A model generated the notes under the pieces. The model saw only the letters and a list, made by a program, of their open reading frames with translations. It made no database searches and had not been told where the DNA came from. A stretch of 6,992 bases of DNA, taken from assembly GCA_030637205.1 (NCBI GenBank), contig DAOVVL010000100.1, forward strand, positions 1 through 6,992. The letters run 5' to 3'. The translations under genes were made by a program, and so were the position numbers. Positions 6,431-6,992 of the stretch are shown here, piece after piece (position 1 is the stretch's first letter; each line of letters begins with the position of its first letter). Origin of the DNA: Thalassospiraceae bacterium. GTDB lineage: Bacteria; Pseudomonadota; Alphaproteobacteria; Rhodospirillales; Magnetovibrionaceae.

Positions 6431-6459
6431 CATTTGCGTTTACAAATGATTTACAAATG
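6431..6459. repeat. Tandem TTTACAAATG repeats plus inverted CATTTG copy
   Basis: TTTACAAATG occurs at 6439-6448 and again at 6450-6459, 11 bases apart, about one helical turn. An inverted CATTTG lies at 6431-6436. The two copies on the same DNA face look like a tandem operator just downstream of the leftward promoter. In RNA, either direct copy could pair with the inverted one, giving alternative hairpins. TTTACA resembles a -35 box, but no -10 box stands at the right distance. Confidence 0.5.
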
Positions 6460-6486
6460 CGCGCTGATAATGAAACACGCGCCACA

Positions 6487-6515
6487 ATTAAAACCACACC
6501 GAATAGAAAAGTCAA
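6487..6515 (-). promoter_or_regulatory. Predicted sigma70-type promoter of the leftward operon
   Basis: Reading leftward, TTGACT (6515-6510, five of six matches to TTGACA) is followed by 17 bases and TTTAAT (6492-6487, five of six matches to TATAAT). The spacing is ideal and a start near 6480 is expected. It faces the four small leftward genes and is independent of the late transcript, so they could be expressed in a lysogen. No expression data support it. Confidence 0.6.
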
Positions 6516-6532
6516 CACCGAAATGAACAGGT

Positions 6533-6562
6533 TTGACAGATTAACCAACTAGTGGTTAAACT
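6533..6562 (+). promoter_or_regulatory. Predicted promoter upstream of the scaffold gene
   Basis: TTGACA at 6533-6538 is a perfect -35 box. With an 18-base spacer the -10 candidate is TAAACT (6557-6562, four of six). The weaker -10 suggests an activated or repressed promoter. An inverted repeat fills its spacer. Initiation near 6569 would leave a leader of about 40 bases before ATG 6609. Confidence 0.45.
6541..6559. promoter_or_regulatory. Operator-like inverted repeat TTAACCA-N5-TGGTTAA
   Basis: Perfect 7-base arms at 6541-6547 and 6553-6559 surround ACTAG. The repeat occupies the spacer between the -35 and -10 boxes of the rightward promoter, so a bound protein would block RNA polymerase. 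The binding protein is unknown. The ribbon-helix-helix protein at 5615-5779 or a phage repressor are candidates. Confidence 0.5.
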
Positions 6563-6608
6563 TCCCCCACGCCAATAACGGCGGTGAATCCTACCTATTG
6601 AGGGCAAT

Positions 6609-6992
6609 ATGACTGAACAAACCGCGCTGCAAGCAGAAGACGAACAGAATGGGGAAGCCCAGGCTGCAGAAGCTCCTGCCGAAGCCACCGAATCAGCACC
6701 GGTGGAAAATGAGGACGACACGACCAACGACAACACCGATCAGGAAGAAGGCGGCGAAGCGAAAGCAGCACCTTTTACCCCTGAACAACAGGCCATTTTC
6801 GATAACGCGATTGGCAAGAAAGTCGGAGCTACCAGGGCCGCCGAACGACGGGCGGAGGCAGCCGAAGCAAGGGCTGCTGAATTGGAAGCCAACCAACCTA
6901 TCGAAACACGGCCTGATATCCCCCCCATGCCGGATCAATTCGCCGACGGTTTCGACGAAAAGTTAAAAGCACGGGACCAGGCAATCGCCAAA
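6609..6992 (+). CDS. Scaffold-like capsid assembly protein (partial, N-terminal part)
   Basis: The frame stays open for 128 codons from ATG 6609 to the window end, so the gene is cut by the edge and not broken. GAGGG at 6600-6604 lies 4 bases upstream. The first 50 residues are very acidic and of low complexity (Glu, Ala, Asp, Asn, Gln). FTPEQQAIFDNAIGKKVGATRAAERRAEAAEARAAELEA follows at 56-94, predicted to be a long alternating-charge helix or coiled coil. A proline-rich break comes next (PIETRPDIPPMPD, 97-109). Position after the portal gene, an acidic start and a helical middle are the usual look of phage scaffolding proteins that template the prohead and then leave. The identification rests on composition and gene order, with no catalytic motif, and the C-terminal part that would bind coat protein is missing. 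Confidence 0.72.
   Translation, partial: MTEQTALQAEDEQNGEAQAAEAPAEATESAPVENEDDTTNDNTDQEEGGEAKAAPFTPEQQAIFDNAIGKKVGATRAAERRAEAAEARAAELEANQPIETRPDIPPMPDQFADGFDEKLKARDQAIAK

Larger units (their letters stand above)
6324..6480 (-). other. Predicted structured 5' leader of the leftward operon
   Basis: From the predicted transcript start near 6480 to the first start codon there are about 157 bases without a convincing gene. Read leftward, the leader offers these stems in order: CAUUUG/CAAAUG around a 6-base loop (6448-6431); GCGG/CCGC around 7 bases (6422-6408); the palindrome GCCUAAUUAGGC (6401-6390); CCGG/CCGG around 6 bases (6390-6377); and GGGGCA/UGCCCC around 14 bases (6378-6353). The fourth and fifth overlap slightly and could compete. 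So many adjacent stems suggest a folded regulatory leader or a multi-site protein-binding region. I do not recognise a known riboswitch, and no T-run follows any stem to make a canonical terminator. Confidence 0.4.

Noticed and set aside
6408..6432. GCGG/CCGC stem followed by TTGGTTTT as a rightward terminator
   Set aside because: Only four base pairs and an interrupted T-run. No rightward gene ends here, so there is nothing for it to terminate.
6392..6433. A 13-codon leftward leader peptide frame ending at TAG in the 12-bp palindrome
   Set aside because: No ribosome binding site precedes its ATG, and no run of one amino acid suggests attenuation. It would be worth checking only if conserved in relatives.
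6342..6440. Possible tRNA or tRNA-like gene in the hairpin-rich leader
   Set aside because: The stems do not assemble into a cloverleaf, and no proper T-loop or 7-bp acceptor stem was found on either strand.
6406..6552. A 48-codon plus-strand frame from ATG 6406 to TAG 6550, with AGG 5 bases before the ATG
   Set aside because: It runs through both predicted promoter regions, the direct repeats and part of the operator, has no recognised motif and is of a length expected by chance. Not excluded, but not supported.
6649..6966. A 105-codon plus-strand frame beginning within the scaffold-like gene
   Set aside because: It is out of frame with the gene at 6609, which has a good ribosome site and stays open to the window end. 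The shifted product is a low-complexity basic sequence.

Overview
The window is a piece of a tailed-phage or prophage genome, in the DNA-packaging and head-assembly part of the late region. Dense overlapping genes, Shine-Dalgarno sites with mixed ATG/GTG/TTG starts and a gene for a lipobox lipoprotein point to a Gram-negative host, most likely a proteobacterium. I cannot name a genus. The terminase and portal resemble the Sf6/P22-type packaging machinery, which suggests short-tailed-phage-like head proteins, but no tail gene is present to confirm the morphology.

Rightward block (60-5373): four tightly packed genes. They encode a ParB-like domain fused to a beta-class DNA methyltransferase (60-1307), a small-terminase-like DNA-binding protein (1297-1680), the large terminase with ATPase and nuclease motifs (1661-3169), and a P22-type portal protein (3169-5373). 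Each gene overlaps the next by 1-20 bases, so they very probably form one late transcript. The packaging proteins recognise, translocate and cut phage DNA at the portal. The methyltransferase probably modifies the same DNA.

Leftward block (5370-6323): four small genes on the opposite strand, run together with TTGA and ATGA start/stop overlaps. They encode a 104-aa unknown, a 71-aa unknown, a 54-aa AT-hook plus ribbon-helix-helix regulator and an 82-aa lipoprotein. Three of the four start with GTG or TTG, each chosen by a well-placed Shine-Dalgarno sequence. The block has its own predicted promoter (6487-6515) and a leader of about 157 bases with several potential hairpins. This arrangement, inserted between portal and scaffold genes against the direction of late transcription, is that of a 'moron' or lysogenic-conversion cassette. 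It is the most interesting part of the window.

Control region (6324-6608) and right edge: two predicted promoters point away from each other, with -35 boxes 17 bases apart. An inverted repeat, TTAACCA-N5-TGGTTAA, lies inside the rightward promoter and looks like an operator. The rightward promoter would serve an acidic scaffold-like capsid assembly gene that starts at 6609 and runs off the window. All functional assignments come from motif reading and gene order. No database search was possible.
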